DNA of 33,742 bases from Treponema sp. (lineage in GTDB: Bacteria; Spirochaetota; Spirochaetia; Treponematales; Treponemataceae), in NCBI GenBank assembly GCA_017934745.1, contig JAGBIY010000049.1, positions 1 to 33,742 of the forward strand, given 5' to 3'. The notes beneath the pieces are model-generated. The model searched no databases. It was given only the letters and a program-made list of their open reading frames with translations, and was not told the DNA's origin. The stretch's first letter is position 1; every line of letters begins with the position of its first letter. A program made the translations under genes and the position numbers. Below are positions 6,334 to 14,569 of the stretch, piece by piece.

Positions 6334-8523
6334 TCACCGCTCTTTCAGCCATTTCATCGGGCTTTTTCCGGTGTTCTTCTTGAAGACGCTGGAGAAATAG
6401 TTCTGGCTTGAAAAACCGAGGGCGTACGCGATTTCCGCGAAGGTGAAGCCGCCGGAGACGAGCATATTCTTGGCCTGCTCGATTTTGAGCTTCTCGTGCA
6501 GAATCTGGACGGAATTTCCAGTAAGCTCCTTGCACTTCTTGCTCAGATAGCTCTTGCTCACCATGAGCGAAGATGCCATTTTCTGCACGTCGGTAGGCTC
6601 GGAGATGTGGTCGAGGAGGTACGCGGTTATCTTTTCGGAGCTTATCCTGTCGCGCCTGCCCCCGGAATCGGCGGAATCCACAACGACGGACGCAATCTGC
6701 TCGCCGCTGGGCGCGATTTTCCGAGAAGAGGCGGACGGAGAGGAACTTTGCGCGACATTGTAGAGGGCGTTGCTCAAGAGCATTCTGAGGATGTCGTAGC
6801 GGGCGATGTTGCGGCTCTTCATGCCGAAGAAGGCGTAGCCGAAAGAGCGGTCTGCGTGGTGGAGGATTCCGAGCATGAGGGAGTGCCTCTTCTCCTTTGA
6901 AAAAAATTCCCTGGGGAAGAGATGCGGCTCAAGAACCTCCTGTCCAATCAGGTTCCCGTTTTTCCCTTCCGTCTGCGGAAAAGAGAAGGCAATCCTCTGC
7001 CTTGAGAAATTGCTTCTGATGTCCTCGTTCAGCACCATGACAATCTCCGGGATGTCGAGTTCGGAGAGCTGGTAGCGGAGGACCTCGAAAATCTGCTCCA
7101 TAGAGGAAGCCGAGGTGAAATTGACGGACTGGTTTGCGATGTTGTTCAGCTTGTACGGATTCTCCCGCTCGGCGAACGCCTCGTAGTTCTGGAAGACCGA
7201 CACCAAGGTCCTCGTCTGGTGGAAGATGTTCTCGACATGGACCACGGTCTCGAAGCTCTCGTTCCTGAGCATGGGAAGCAGGGTGCTCCTGATTCTGCTT
7301 ACAGCGTCCTGAAAAAGCCCGCTGTCGAAATCCCGAAGCCGCCTCCAGTTCTGCATGGCGTTCTGGAACCAGACAAGGATTTGGCTTTCCGCCGAATGCG
7401 AGTACAAATCGTGGGAAATGGCGTCCACAAGCGCCTCTATCGATTTTTCGTCCTGATGGGGGCAGGCGGAAGAGGCGGCGGAAAACAGATAGCCGCGGAA
7501 ATCCGACTCGGAATCGATGTCCTGGAGTTCGCGGCAGGGAGAGTCCGTGGGCAAAACAGAATTCACGCTTTTCTCGAAGCAGCCGCACGACTGCCTGACT
7601 ATCAACTTAGACTTCAAGAACCTTGTCTCCGGCGGGCGCCCAGGCTCTATCAAGCGGTCGATGAGCATCTCCACCGCCATGTAGCCGCGCTCGAAATAGG
7701 ACAAATCGATTGTCGTAATCGGAGAGCGGGCTGTCATGCTTTCCGACCAGTTGTTGAAGCCCGTGACCGCCACATCCTTGGGGACGCTGATTCCGCGGCG
7801 GTGCAGGTGCTCCATCGTCTCGGAGGCGATTATGTCGGATGCGGTCACGATTGCGTCGATGTTCTTCCGTCCGTGAAGGTCTAGCGCGGAAAGCAGCTTG
7901 TCCACGGCCTCGTCGATGTACTTCGCCTCCATCTTCTTGCCCATCATGACGACGGCTCCTTCTATGTGCGGAAGAGAGTGCCTGTCCAGCTCCCTCTCGA
8001 AATTCTTGAGGCGGCGTTTCTGCGGAATCGACACGTCCGTTCCGATGAACGCGAACCTCGTGTAATGGTGTTTTTCCACCAGATGGTCAATCATCATCTC
8101 CATCGAAGAGCTGTTGTCGATTTTGAGCATGGAAGAGCCTGGAATGTCCATGTGCCCGATGTCCACCATCGGAAGGGGGCGCAGGGAGCCGAAAAGCTCC
8201 TTGATTGACTCGTAGTCCATGAATTCGCTCAAGGAAGCCGCCCAGGTCACGATTCCGTCGAGCAGGGGCGACTTCATGAACCTGAAGCTCTTCTTGTAGG
8301 TAGAGATGAAATTTATGTCGTCGAAGAGCGAATAGCGGACGGCGCCGCCCATGTTGATGAAGTTCACGTCGTAGTCCTCGGCCGCCTTCATCATGCCGCC
8401 CATGTACTCCAACGCGATGAAATGGCGCAGATCGGCGATTCCGGTGAAGCCTATCGTCACCCGCTCCCCGCGCGCCTTCCTTTCAGACAGATATTGTTTT
8501 CTCTTGAAGATTCTCTCGTTCAT
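6334..8523 (-). CDS. XylR-like regulator: LacI-type sensor domain, middle domain, AraC DNA-binding domain
   Basis: A 729-residue cytoplasmic transcription regulator. Residues 21-314 match a periplasmic-binding-protein/LacI-type ligand domain (RVTIGFTG... to VAVTGFNNWSES and LIVRQSCGCFE) without the N-terminal LacI helix-turn-helix. Residues about 320-610 form a middle region of unknown fold, possibly GAF-like. Residues about 625-729 are an AraC/XylS double helix-turn-helix, with SYLSKKCKELTG in the first motif and the diagnostic FTFAEIAYALGFSSQNYFS in the second. The same plan, without the middle region, is known from E. coli XylR, so a sugar ligand is likely. It is divergent from the esterase genes, across an AT-rich region with direct repeats, and probably controls them. 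TAAAAT lies 7 nt before its ATG with no Shine-Dalgarno. Confidence 0.88.
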   Translation of the reverse strand: MNERIFKRKQYLSERKARGERVTIGFTGIADLRHFIALEYMGGMMKAAEDYDVNFINMGGAVRYSLFDDINFISTYKKSFRFMKSPLLDGIVTWAASLSEFMDYESIKELFGSLRPLPMVDIGHMDIPGSSMLKIDNSSSMEMMIDHLVEKHHYTRFAFIGTDVSIPQKRRLKNFERELDRHSLPHIEGAVVMMGKKMEAKYIDEAVDKLLSALDLHGRKNIDAIVTASDIIASETMEHLHRRGISVPKDVAVTGFNNWSESMTARSPITTIDLSYFERGYMAVEMLIDRLIEPGRPPETRFLKSKLIVRQSCGCFEKSVNSVLPTDSPCRELQDIDSESDFRGYLFSAASSACPHQDEKSIEALVDAISHDLYSHSAESQILVWFQNAMQNWRRLRDFDSGLFQDAVSRIRSTLLPMLRNESFETVVHVENIFHQTRTLVSVFQNYEAFAERENPYKLNNIANQSVNFTSASSMEQIFEVLRYQLSELDIPEIVMVLNEDIRSNFSRQRIAFSFPQTEGKNGNLIGQEVLEPHLFPREFFSKEKRHSLMLGILHHADRSFGYAFFGMKSRNIARYDILRMLLSNALYNVAQSSSPSASSRKIAPSGEQIASVVVDSADSGGRRDRISSEKITAYLLDHISEPTDVQKMASSLMVSKSYLSKKCKELTGNSVQILHEKLKIEQAKNMLVSGGFTFAEIAYALGFSSQNYFSSVFKKNTGKSPMKWLKER

Positions 8524-8530
8524 GGAAGCA

Positions 8531-8539
8531 ATTTTATCA
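8531..8539 (-). promoter_or_regulatory. Extended -10 promoter of the XylR-like regulator
   Basis: On the minus strand TGA-TAAAAT (8531-8539), an extended -10, ends 7 nt before the ATG at 8523. No good -35 box and no Shine-Dalgarno. Same spacing as upstream of the NSS transporter. Confidence 0.5.
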
Positions 8540-8597
8540 CCCGCCTCAAAAAAAATGCTGGATATCGAGAAAAAACTTTAAAAAAATCCACTCAAAT

Positions 8598-8688
8598 TCA
8601 AAATAATGCACAAAATTCCAGAACAAATTTCAATATTGATTTTTAAATATTCGATTTTGAATATTTTCAATCAAAATAATCCATAAAA
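8598..8688. promoter_or_regulatory. Direct-repeat operator candidate between regulator and esterase genes
   Basis: TCAAAATAAT followed by nCAnAAAA occurs at 8598-8615 and again at 8671-8688 in the same orientation, 73 bp apart, which is close to seven helical turns. AraC-family proteins usually bind direct repeats, and this lies between the regulator and the gene A promoter region. Between the two lies an inverted repeat AAATATTC-6-GAATATTT (8645-8666). Binding is inferred. Confidence 0.45.
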
Positions 8689-8735
8689 AACTGTTTTTTA
8701 AAAATCGACACCGTTTTTGAACACATCCGAATCAA

Positions 8736-8741
8736 TATATT
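8736..8741 (+). promoter_or_regulatory. Candidate -10 box of the A-B esterase operon
   Basis: TATATT at 8736-8741, with only a poor T-rich -35 (GTTTTT) 17 bp upstream, as would suit a promoter that needs an activator. It would give a leader of about 88 nt containing the hairpin at 8757-8802. Confidence 0.35.
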
Positions 8742-8756
8742 TGAAAACAAAGAAGA

Positions 8757-8802
8757 GCGGAAAACCAAATAGGCACCCCTTTTTGCATTGCTGGTTTTCC
8801 GC
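8757..8802 (+). promoter_or_regulatory. Leader hairpin upstream of esterase gene A
   Basis: GCGGAAAACCA (8757-8767) and TGGTTTTCCGC (8792-8802) form a perfect 11-bp stem with a 24-nt loop, ending 22 bp before the GGAGGT ribosome site. It is not followed by a T-run, so it is not an obvious terminator; it may stabilise the mRNA or be a protein-binding palindrome. Confidence 0.6.
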
Positions 8803-8835
8803 ACCTTCTTTTCCAATCAAAAATGGAGGTACAAG

Positions 8836-11031
8836 ATGAAAAAACTGAAATTGGCGACTTCGATTCTGTGCGCAACGACACTTTTCTTCACATCGGGAAT
8901 GATGTCGGGCTGCTCAGACGCTGACGACAACGGCGGAGAAGTGAAGACAGAGGAACAGAACAACCCAAAGAACGAAGATGAAAATGAACAGCAGCAAACA
9001 ACAAGCGGAGGCTCATATACTTTCGAGACTCCAGATTTGACACACACATTCTCGCTTTCGGGAACGGAACTCGAAGGAAAGACCGTGACTTGGACGACTT
9101 CCGACGAATATGTAGCTATTGTTGATTCAAAAACCGGCGAGATTACATCGATGGCCGGCGGAAAGGCAAAAATTAATGCGACTTCTGGCGAAAAAACACT
9201 TTCATTTGAAGTGGAAGTAAGCGAGCCTGACAGGGCTGTTACTGCCGATCCTTTCGATTTAAAAACTGTAAGCGGCGAAGACCTTTATGTAATCATGTGC
9301 GGAGACTCAATCATGCGTGACTACGGTGCTTCAAGCACAGATCAGTGCGGTCTTGGTCAGGTAATGAAGTATTTCTTCAATGATAAAGTCACTGTAGACA
9401 ACTCAGTTTCCAACGGCGGCCGCAGTACCCGCTTCTTCTGGAGTGAAGAATCAAGATGGCCGACTGTTCAGAAAATCATCAGCGAACAGAAAAGTGCAGG
9501 AAAAAAAGTTGTAGTCTTCTTCTCATTCGGCCACAATGACCAGAGAAGCCTCCACGGCTCAGACGCAACTACTCCACCGAGCTGGACATTCGCCTCAGAA
9601 AACCAGAACGGAACTGTTGCAGGAACTCACTATGATTATATGGAACGCTATATCGTGGAAACTCGTGCTTTAGGTGCAGTTCCTGTATGCGTAACCCCTT
9701 TTGTCCGTTCAAGTTTTGACTCTGACGGAAAGGTGAACGCGAACGGTCTACACGACTGGTCGGACAAAACAGCCCCCGGAGATTCTAAGCCCAGGGGAAA
9801 CTATCCGGAGGCAATGAAAAATGCCGCAAAAAAACAGAATGCGATTCTTGTTGACATGACTTCCTTGAGTGCGGAATGGGCAGCAGAAATCAATGCAGCA
9901 GGAAAAATCAAATACGGCTACATTGCTTCTGACAACACCCACGAAACAACTCTCGGAGCGATGCGCCTCGGTGAAATGGTCACAAAGAATCTAAAAGAGC
10001 AGGGGTATCTTGCTTCATACATAAAAGATGCCTCTCCACGCCTTATGGTCAACACGGGAAATCTGGCATTCGGTCGCTTGAATCCTAATATATCGAAGGT
10101 TCTTTCTTTCAAAATCTCTTCATTCAATGCAGAAAGCGGAGATGTCACGATTGAAGCTCCCGCAGGATATGCCCTTTCTTTGAGCGAGGATGGAACTTTT
10201 GAATCAAAACTTACAATTACATGCAGTGAAAACCTTATCGGTGAAGAAGTTTTCGTCAAATTCACTCCAACAGAGGCTCAGGACTACAACGGAAAACTAA
10301 AGGTAAGCCACACATCAATCACACCTGACTTTGGAAACACGAACGAAGGTACATTTGATGGCACTGTCCTTTTGATTGCCCTTACAGGAGCTGGAAAGGC
10401 AAAGGTTGTTGGTGGAGAAGCCGCCAGCGTTCTATGGCCAATGATTGATTCGAGCAAGAATTTTGTTGAAGATGCTACAGTGACTCCTGAAGGAACTCTT
10501 ACCGCCAGCAAGGTTAAACTGGTTGGACTTGTAAAGACAACTGCTGATAAGAGGGGAACCTTTGTAAAGGATTCTACAACGAATGTCAAAACATACGATG
10601 ACCCTGAAAATGCAATTTACACTTCCCGTGTAACAATCGATACAGACGGAAATTCATGGCCCGTAAACGACGCCGGTGTAAAAATCGATGATGTTTATCT
10701 GGAATACTCAATTCCGGTAGTCGGAACTGATTTTACAGTGAACAAGATTTCCATGCTCTGCGGAACCAGCGGAACAGGAAATGTGAAGTGGTCGGTTTAC
10801 TATTCGACTGACAGCAATTTTGCCAACCCTACACCAATTGTTGAAATTGACGGAGGAAGCAAAAACGGCGAATACAAAATCGTAACAAGCGGGAATGAAG
10901 ATTTGGCCTTGACAGTAAGCGACGGACAAACACTTTATGTGAGAATATATCCAGCTGTGAAATCTACAAAGTCTGAAAAAGGAAGATCATTCTTCATTGA
11001 TTCGGTCAAAGTCGAAGGCGTGACAAACTAA
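8836..11031 (+). CDS. Lipoprotein SGNH/GDSL esterase with Ig-like and C-terminal accessory domains (esterase A)
   Basis: A 731-residue exported lipoprotein, probably a CE12-like acetylesterase that removes acetyl groups from rhamnogalacturonan or another pectic polymer. The start MKKLKLATS is set by GGAGGT 5 nt upstream. Signal peptide with lipobox MSGC (C26), then an acidic, Gln/Asn-rich linker (27-58). Residues about 60-130 look like a Big2-type Ig domain (TFSLSGTELEGKTVTWTTSD). The SGNH catalytic set is intact: D157-S158 in MCGDSIM, G195 in SNGGRST, H233-N234 in FGHNDQR, and D366/H369 in DNTH. Residues about 400-731 hold two further beta-rich regions of unknown family. Closely related to A' at 14570-16642, but with more AT-ended codons. 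Substrate inferred from family. Confidence 0.87.
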   Translation: MKKLKLATSILCATTLFFTSGMMSGCSDADDNGGEVKTEEQNNPKNEDENEQQQTTSGGSYTFETPDLTHTFSLSGTELEGKTVTWTTSDEYVAIVDSKTGEITSMAGGKAKINATSGEKTLSFEVEVSEPDRAVTADPFDLKTVSGEDLYVIMCGDSIMRDYGASSTDQCGLGQVMKYFFNDKVTVDNSVSNGGRSTRFFWSEESRWPTVQKIISEQKSAGKKVVVFFSFGHNDQRSLHGSDATTPPSWTFASENQNGTVAGTHYDYMERYIVETRALGAVPVCVTPFVRSSFDSDGKVNANGLHDWSDKTAPGDSKPRGNYPEAMKNAAKKQNAILVDMTSLSAEWAAEINAAGKIKYGYIASDNTHETTLGAMRLGEMVTKNLKEQGYLASYIKDASPRLMVNTGNLAFGRLNPNISKVLSFKISSFNAESGDVTIEAPAGYALSLSEDGTFESKLTITCSENLIGEEVFVKFTPTEAQDYNGKLKVSHTSITPDFGNTNEGTFDGTVLLIALTGAGKAKVVGGEAASVLWPMIDSSKNFVEDATVTPEGTLTASKVKLVGLVKTTADKRGTFVKDSTTNVKTYDDPENAIYTSRVTIDTDGNSWPVNDAGVKIDDVYLEYSIPVVGTDFTVNKISMLCGTSGTGNVKWSVYYSTDSNFANPTPIVEIDGGSKNGEYKIVTSGNEDLALTVSDGQTLYVRIYPAVKSTKSEKGRSFFIDSVKVEGVTN

Positions 11032-11058
11032 ACTCCACTTAGAATCTACGAAAAAAGG

Positions 11059-11089
11059 AAGCCCCCCGCAGACAGAGCGGGGAGCTTTT
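11059..11089 (+). terminator. Weak hairpin terminator between esterase genes A and B
   Basis: AAGCcCCCCGC (11059-11069) pairs with GCGGGGAGCTT (11077-11087) around a 7-nt loop, followed by only four T residues. It may give partial readthrough, so that B is made at a lower level than A. Confidence 0.6.
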
Positions 11090-11114
11090 CGCATATCAAA
11101 AAAAGGAGAAAACC

Positions 11115-12776
11115 ATGAAAAAAGAAAAGCGATTTGGGAAAAAACTGCTCACGGCGCTCTGCGCATTCAGTTTTCTGGGAACTGCTGTCCTCGCGTCATG
11201 CTCGGATGAAGGAGATGATTCGGACACAGTAGATGAAAACAAAGAGCAGCAGAAAATCAATGAGAATGAAGACGAAAAATACGACGACTCCGCGCTTTCA
11301 GAATGCACTCTCTGGGTCGTGGGAGATTCTACGGTCAGCTCCTTCAACGACACGACATATTTCTATCCGCGCTACGGCTACGGAACCCAGCTGGGGAATT
11401 TTCTTTCATCGAAAGTGACAGTACAGAACCTTGCCTTGTCCGGCCGCTCTTCAAAAAGTTTCCTGTCGGAAGATAACTACGCCACACTCAAAAGCGGAAT
11501 GAAAAACGGAGACTTTCTGCTCATAGGATTCGGTCACAACGATGAGAAATCAGATGACGAGGAGCGATTCACGGACGCTTCAAAAGACACAACCGATTCA
11601 ACATCTTTCAAATACAGTCTCTACGAAAATTATGTGAAAATCGCCGAGAACGCAGGAACGACTCCGATTCTCTGCTCCCCGATTGTGCGTTGGAACAAGT
11701 CGAACGACTATTCAGGCTCAAGCGCGCACATAACATCAAACGGAGACTATGGAAAAGCCGTGGTTGAGCTTGGAACAGAAAAGAGCGTTCAGGTCGTGGA
11801 TTTGACGAGCCTCACAAAATCACTCTACACGGAGCTTGGAGCGGACGAAGCCCGCTACTTCCACGCCGTAGCGGCCGGAAGTTCCGACACTGAGCCAAAC
11901 TTCGACACGATTGACGGCACCCACATCAACATTTACGGCGCGAACATGGTTGATTACCTGATTGCAAAGACGATTAAGGACTCAGACTGCGCATTGAAGC
12001 CGTACATAAAGAGCACCGCGAAGCCTGAAAAGGCCTCGACTCTGGTAAAGAATCCCGATTACAAGTATGTGGCATACACCACTGTTGACTGGTCAGCGTA
12101 TTCACCGGCGGACAACCTCAAGACCATCAGCGAAGGCTGGTACGGAACAGGATTCGGCGATTGCGGAGGAGACCCGTCCGTCTCTTCAAACGGCTACTAT
12201 GCAACAGAAACTTCCAGTGGAACTTTCAAGGTAGGACAGACAGAAACCTCTTCGCCAAAGGGAAAAATCACTTCCACTGCGGACGGAATCGCCTTCTGCT
12301 TCAGGCAGGTTCCAGTGAGCGAAAACTTCAAACTCACGGCGAAAGCAAAAATCCTCACAGTGGTTGATGAAAAGAACCAGGCTGGATTCGGTCTCATGCT
12401 TCGTGATGACTGCTACACCCCGAACAAAGTCGCAGTGAGCACGAACTATGTCGCGGCAGGACTTTACGCAAGCGGAACTGCTGAAACAACCGTCAACTTC
12501 AGCAGGGAGTCAACCGCGCTCAAACTGACGGACAACAAGATTTCAGCCCTTTACAAAGCGGACGAAACTGCGGAATTCACCATCGAGCGCACAGGGCAGG
12601 TCGTAAAGGTAACTACGGTCTACGGCGAAAAGACCTACGAAACGACCTACACGGACTTTGACTTTGTGGCCCAAGACAACGCCTACATGTATGTGGGAAT
12701 GTTCGGAACTCGCGGAACTACCGCTGAATTCACAGAAGTTACATACGAAAAGACAGGCACATCTCAGGGTGCGTAA
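11115..12776 (+). CDS. Lipoprotein SGNH esterase, CE12-like (esterase B)
   Basis: A 553-residue lipoprotein of the rhamnogalacturonan acetylesterase type. Signal peptide with lipobox LASC (C29), acidic linker (30-58), then the SGNH domain from about 62 to 295: D71-S72 in VVGDSTVSSF, G110 in ALSGRSS, H141-N142 in FGHNDEK, and D267/H270 in IDGTHINIYG. The C-terminal part (about 315-545) is a separate beta-rich module whose segments GIAFCFRQVP, GFGLMLRDDC and DNAYMYVGMFGTRG suggest a LamG/DUF1349-like jelly roll that may bind polysaccharide. GGAG lies 7 nt before the ATG. It lies 83 bp after A in an apparent operon and is a paralogue of B' at 12949-14511. Substrate is inferred. Confidence 0.88.
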   Translation: MKKEKRFGKKLLTALCAFSFLGTAVLASCSDEGDDSDTVDENKEQQKINENEDEKYDDSALSECTLWVVGDSTVSSFNDTTYFYPRYGYGTQLGNFLSSKVTVQNLALSGRSSKSFLSEDNYATLKSGMKNGDFLLIGFGHNDEKSDDEERFTDASKDTTDSTSFKYSLYENYVKIAENAGTTPILCSPIVRWNKSNDYSGSSAHITSNGDYGKAVVELGTEKSVQVVDLTSLTKSLYTELGADEARYFHAVAAGSSDTEPNFDTIDGTHINIYGANMVDYLIAKTIKDSDCALKPYIKSTAKPEKASTLVKNPDYKYVAYTTVDWSAYSPADNLKTISEGWYGTGFGDCGGDPSVSSNGYYATETSSGTFKVGQTETSSPKGKITSTADGIAFCFRQVPVSENFKLTAKAKILTVVDEKNQAGFGLMLRDDCYTPNKVAVSTNYVAAGLYASGTAETTVNFSRESTALKLTDNKISALYKADETAEFTIERTGQVVKVTTVYGEKTYETTYTDFDFVAQDNAYMYVGMFGTRGTTAEFTEVTYEKTGTSQGA

Positions 12777-12797
12777 AAACCACCAACGACACAAAAA

Positions 12798-12843
12798 CCC
12801 GTCCGGAGACGCAGGAATCTTGCACCCCAAGGCGGGCTTTTTT
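12798..12843 (+). terminator. Terminator after esterase gene B
   Basis: CCCGTC (12798-12803) can pair with GGCGGG (12831-12836), one G·T wobble, followed by C and a run of six T residues. The loop is long. The rest of 12777-12948, between the convergent B and B' genes, holds no gene I can support. Confidence 0.5.
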
Positions 12844-12948
12844 CATGCGAAAGGCTCAGGGAGGACACGTCGACTTCGAATCCGAAATACAACGCATCCT
12901 CCACGCAGCGCATTTTTTTTGTCTATATGCCCAACCAACCGAAAGCCA

Positions 12949-14511
12949 CTAGTTCACCTGCGACTCGCCGGTGACATCGATGACGACATCCGTAAATTCG
13001 ACTGTCGTTCCACGAGTACCGAAGAGTCCCGCATAGATGAAGGCGTTGTCCTTCGCGACGAAATCGAAGTCGGTGAAGGTCTGCGTATAGTTTTTTCCGC
13101 CAACAGAAGTCGTCACTTTCACGACCTGTCCGACTCTCTCGATTTTGAACTCGGCCGTGTCGCCCGCCTTGTAGAGAGGAGCGGTGTCGGAAGACAAGTT
13201 CAACGACTTCCCTTCCCTAGAGAAGTTCACGACGCTTGAGGAATAGTCCGCGTAGAGACCAGCCGCCACAAAGTTTGAATCGACGGTGCTCTGCGACGGC
13301 GCATAGCAGTCGTCCCTGAGCATGAGGCCGAAGCCCGCCGACTTTCCATATTTTTTGTCGGCGACGGTCAAAACCTTTGCCTTTGCCGAAAGCGTGAAAT
13401 TCTTCGACGAAGGAAGCTGGCGGCAGACGAACGAGAATCCGTCGGAGGCGGCTCCAATCTCTCCGCTCGAGACACCGGCGGCGGTCTGTCCCACAGTGAA
13501 GACGCCTTCGGAAGTTTCCTTGGCGACGAATCCGTTCGCGACGATTTTCGGGGACTCGCCGCAAGAGCCGAACGCGGTTCCGTACCAGTCGCCAATCGTC
13601 TCGAAACTGCCGGAGCCTGCGATGTTCTCGAAATCAAGAACCTTGTACTCGACGTACTTGTAGTTCTCGTTCTTCACCAAATCGACTTCTCTTTTAGGCT
13701 CGTAGAGATTCGTGACGTACTTTCCCAAAGGGCATTTCGAAGACTTCAACGCCTTGCAGAAAAGGTACGCGACCTCTTTCGCGCCGAAAATGTTCAGGTG
13801 GGTAGTGTCCAAGGAAGCCCAGTCCGCGCTCAAGTCCGCGTTTCCGACAGGAATCGCGTGGAAGAATTTGGCGTTCTCGAACCCGATTTTCTTGTAGAGC
13901 TTCTTCGTGAGAGAGGTCAGGTCGATTACCTGGACTTTCTTCTCCTTGCCAAGCTCAACCACGGCCTTGCTGTAGTCGCCGTTCTCCGTCACATGGCCAT
14001 AGACGCCCGAATAGTCGTTCTCGGCATTCGCGCGCACAATCGGCGTGCAGAGAATCGGAGTCGCGCCCACATCGAGAGCGTACTTCACATAATATTCGTA
14101 GAGATAATGCTTGAACGAGTCGGCGTCTTCGGTCTTTCCGTTTGCGTCTGTGAACCTCGCCGTGTCCTCCCTCTTCTGGTCGTTGTGCCCGAACGCTATC
14201 ATCAGATAATCGCCCTTCGAGAGGTTGTCCTTCATCTGCTGGTAGTTCGTCTCCTTTATGAAGCTCTTCGACGAGCGGCCGCTCCTGGCACAGTTCACGA
14301 CAGTGATTTTCTCGGAAAGATTGTTGCCAATCTGCGTTCCGTAGCCGTAGCGCGGATACAAGTACGCGTCCTTGAACGCGCACACGGTCGAGTCGCCCAC
14401 AAGGACGAGCTTCGCCTCCTTCAACTCCACAGACTTCGCGAAAGCCGAGCCTGCCCAAACGGAAGCGGCGCAGACAAGCGCCATTCCGATTTTCTTGATG
14501 AACTTCTTCAT
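12949..14511 (-). CDS. Exported SGNH esterase, CE12-like (esterase B')
   Basis: A 520-residue paralogue of esterase B with an ordinary cleavable signal peptide (cut after GSAFA, residue 25) and no lipobox, so it is probably soluble in the periplasm or secreted. The SGNH set is complete: D40-S41 in LVGDSTVCAF, G78 in ARSGRSS, H109-N110 in FGHNDQK, D235/H238 in LDTTHLNIFGA. The C-terminal module (about 290-515) is collinear with that of B (GFSFVCRQLP, GFGLMLRDDC, DNAFIYAGLFGTRG). The start MKKFIKKIG is chosen for AGGAG 9 nt upstream and the signal peptide; an upstream in-frame Met adds 12 charged residues that spoil it. It follows A' by 58 bp in one operon. Predicted to de-acetylate pectin. Confidence 0.88.
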   Translation of the reverse strand: MKKFIKKIGMALVCAASVWAGSAFAKSVELKEAKLVLVGDSTVCAFKDAYLYPRYGYGTQIGNNLSEKITVVNCARSGRSSKSFIKETNYQQMKDNLSKGDYLMIAFGHNDQKREDTARFTDANGKTEDADSFKHYLYEYYVKYALDVGATPILCTPIVRANAENDYSGVYGHVTENGDYSKAVVELGKEKKVQVIDLTSLTKKLYKKIGFENAKFFHAIPVGNADLSADWASLDTTHLNIFGAKEVAYLFCKALKSSKCPLGKYVTNLYEPKREVDLVKNENYKYVEYKVLDFENIAGSGSFETIGDWYGTAFGSCGESPKIVANGFVAKETSEGVFTVGQTAAGVSSGEIGAASDGFSFVCRQLPSSKNFTLSAKAKVLTVADKKYGKSAGFGLMLRDDCYAPSQSTVDSNFVAAGLYADYSSSVVNFSREGKSLNLSSDTAPLYKAGDTAEFKIERVGQVVKVTTSVGGKNYTQTFTDFDFVAKDNAFIYAGLFGTRGTTVEFTDVVIDVTGESQVN

Positions 14512-14569
14512 TTGTTCATTCTCCTTTTTTTTATTGAACCTGTCCAAAAACTTCAGTCGCTGAACAGGT

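Noticed and set aside
8788..8835. Esterase A starting 16 codons upstream (MLVFRTFF)
   Set aside because: This would place residues before the lipoprotein signal peptide and run through the leader hairpin arm; the ATG at 8836 has GGAGGT at ideal spacing.
12840..12948. A second terminator or small RNA between the convergent esterase genes B and B'
   Set aside because: A T-run at about 12909-12916 is present but I could not find a stable stem before it on either strand.
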